Origin: JBOGDS01 sp050743075
Lineage (GTDB): Bacteria; Actinomycetota; Actinomycetes; Jiangellales; Jiangellaceae
DNA length: 6,613 bases
Assembly (NCBI GenBank): GCA_050743075.1
Contig: JBOGDS010000133.1
Location: 1 to 6,613 of the forward strand
Direction: 5' to 3'
Numbering within the stretch: the first letter of the stretch is position 1; each line of letters begins with the position of its first letter. The position numbers were made by a program, and so were the translations under genes. Of this stretch, positions 5,899-6,613 are shown piece by piece. Under the pieces are notes generated by a model. The model did not search any database. It saw only the letters and a list, made by a program, of their open reading frames with translations, and was not told the origin of the DNA.

Positions 5899-6144
5899 CT
5901 AGATACCTTCGCGTTGCGGCCAGCCTCGCGCCAGCGCTGTGGCGGCACCGATGGCGTCCGCCGCCGCCTGCTGGTCACGGCCACGCCGCCCGGCCGCGTA
6001 ACCGACGATGTAGGTGGTCACCGGGGCCGCCGGACGGTCGACGCCGTGTGCCGCGTCGCGGGCCAGGTCGAGGAGCGCCGTCACGTCGACGGCATCGGCC
6101 GGCACGTCGAGCGCCTCGCACAGCCGGCGCACCCATTCGTCCAC
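5899..6144 (-). CDS. DUF6457 small protein, probable MobA partner
   Basis: This 81-residue, mostly helical protein reads DEWVRRLCEALDV (2-14), VTALLDLARDAAHGVDRPAAP (20-40), then TTYIVGYAAGR (42-52). This is the pattern of DUF6457, which I recall as usually found beside or fused to the C-terminus of actinobacterial MobA molybdenum cofactor guanylyltransferases. The neighbour upstream is indeed MobA-like, so a role in molybdopterin nucleotide cofactor maturation is the natural inference; the biochemical function is unknown. The start chosen is GTG at 6142-6144, 6 nt after an AAGGAG site. The frame stays open for 23 more codons upstream, but that stretch translates a palindromic repeat and is unlikely to be protein. 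The stop is TAG. No signal peptide or membrane helix is seen. Confidence 0.8.
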   Translation of the reverse strand: MDEWVRRLCEALDVPADAVDVTALLDLARDAAHGVDRPAAPVTTYIVGYAAGRRGRDQQAAADAIGAATALARGWPQREGI

Positions 6145-6150
6145 GTCGAG

Positions 6151-6156
6151 CTCCTT
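6151..6156 (-). promoter_or_regulatory. Ribosome binding site deciding the DUF6457 start
   Basis: On the minus strand AAGGAG (6156-6151) lies 6 nt before the GTG at 6144. It immediately follows the base of the palindrome at 6162-6238, so pairing of that element might influence access to this site. Confidence 0.75.
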
Positions 6157-6161
6157 CCCTC

Positions 6162-6238
6162 CACCCCCTCTCCCATGATCATGAAGGTTACGGGGTGTGA
6201 TAGGCCCACTCAACCTTCATGATCATGGGATGGGGGTG
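6162..6238. repeat. Long intergenic palindrome, probable dispersed repeat
   Basis: A perfect 18-bp inverted repeat, CCCATGATCATGAAGGTT (6172-6189) and its complement (6212-6229), extends to 19 bp with T6171-A6230. After a small internal loop it continues with CACCCCC (6162-6168) paired to GGGGGTG (6232-6238), for 26 pairs in all. The loop is 22 nt. Each arm holds the self-complementary CATGATCATG (6174-6183 and 6218-6227). The core is AT-rich unlike its surroundings. It sits between mobA and the DUF6457 gene, contains the mobA stop, and ends 5 nt before the next ribosome binding site. No T-tract follows. It may be a repetitive extragenic palindrome, a processing or attenuation hairpin, or a protein-binding site. 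Confidence 0.85.
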
Positions 6239-6613
6239 CCCAGCGGGCGAGGTCCTGGGGGGTGTCGATGTCGGCGGCCGCCTCGTCGTCGACGATCTCG
6301 GCGAGTGTCAGCGCACCGACCAGGTGTCGTACCGGCCGGCCGGCCGGGTCGCCCAGCGTCGCCAGCATTCGGTCGAGCGCGGGCAGGCGATAGGCGGCGA
6401 GCAGCGGTTGCGTTCGTCCGGCGACGTCGGTGACCACTGCTCCGTCGACGGTGGGATCGTCGCATGCCGCGACGATCCGGTCGACGACGTCGGCCGTGAC
6501 GGCCGGCAGGTCAGCCGCGAGCACGACGACCAGACCGGCTCCGCCGGTGGACGGCGGCGTATCGGCCGGGAGCGCCGCCACGCCAGCCGCCAGCGCGGCC
6601 AGCGGGCCGGAGC
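6210..6613 (-). CDS. mobA: MobA-like molybdenum cofactor nucleotidyltransferase (5' truncated)
   Basis: Only the C-terminal 133 or so residues lie in the window; the reading frame stays open through the right edge. The protein should transfer a nucleotide (GMP or CMP) to molybdopterin in the cytosol. The visible part begins with SGPLAALAAG, the MobA motif for the loop after the nucleotide-binding site. Next comes VVVLAADLP (6530-6504), whose Asp (codon 6512-6510) corresponds to the Mg2+-binding acid of the VLACDMP motif. The end has DIDTPQDLARW, typical of the family C-terminus. The final residues (PPSHDHEG) and the stop codon (6210-6212) are encoded by the palindrome, so the natural end was probably just after the Trp. 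The N-terminal LAGGxSxRxG motif is expected beyond the window. A GTG at 6579-6581 would cut off the GPLAAL motif and is not the start. Other sugar or CTP nucleotidyltransferases are possible, but the DUF6457 neighbour favours MobA. Confidence 0.85.
   Translation of the reverse strand, partial: SGPLAALAAGVAALPADTPPSTGGAGLVVVLAADLPAVTADVVDRIVAACDDPTVDGAVVTDVAGRTQPLLAAYRLPALDRMLATLGDPAGRPVRHLVGALTLAEIVDDEAAADIDTPQDLARWAPPSHDHEG

Noticed and set aside
6145..6213. An in-frame 23-codon extension of the DUF6457 protein
   Set aside because: It translates the palindrome and a Gly-rich run; the GTG at 6144 has a well-placed AAGGAG.

Overview
The window is very GC-rich DNA (roughly 70% by eye), with GTG starts, four-base start/stop overlaps and a possible leaderless promoter. 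Its gene families are common in high-GC actinomycetes, so an Actinomycetota chromosome is the best guess. The genus cannot be read from the sequence. Nine genes are complete and a tenth runs off the right edge. Eight lie on the minus strand and two on the plus strand.

Left end (1-1426, minus strand): a PadR-family regulator overlaps by 4 nt a MacB/LolD-type ABC transporter ATPase. The partner permease is expected just beyond the left edge. The padR start is preceded by a strong -35 box, an ideal 17-bp spacer and a -10 element 8 nt from the ATG. Overlapping GTATG/CATAC inverted repeats sit inside the spacer and -10, which suggests an autorepressed, near-leaderless regulator-transporter operon. 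Centre-left (1485-2176, plus strand): a small lipoprotein with a DUF3221 (YobA-like) C-terminal domain overlaps by 4 nt a 67-residue DUF2007 protein. They converge on a NUDIX hydrolase whose stop is 15 bp away.

Centre and right (2192-6613, minus strand): read in the direction of transcription, the genes are MobA-like molybdenum cofactor nucleotidyltransferase (5' end missing), a small DUF6457 protein, a two-TM potassium channel with RCK/TrkA domains, a PIG3-type quinone oxidoreductase, an alpha/beta hydrolase and the NUDIX hydrolase. The channel and oxidoreductase genes overlap by 1 nt (TGATG) and the hydrolase follows after 33 bp, so these three probably share a transcript. MobA and DUF6457 form a plausible molybdopterin-cofactor pair. 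The NUDIX gene may be separately expressed, because a 229-bp gap precedes it.

Two non-coding elements stand out. The first is an 89-bp nested inverted repeat (2860-2948) between the hydrolase and NUDIX genes. It has 20-bp ends flanked by ACAC on both sides, like a small MITE-type insertion. The second is a long AT-rich palindrome (6162-6238) between mobA and the DUF6457 gene. It contains the mobA stop codon and ends just upstream of the DUF6457 ribosome binding site. I see no RNA genes, CRISPR arrays, transposases or phage genes. Apart from these elements and the padR promoter, the window looks like ordinary chromosomal gene content, and I do not see a clearly new multi-gene system.
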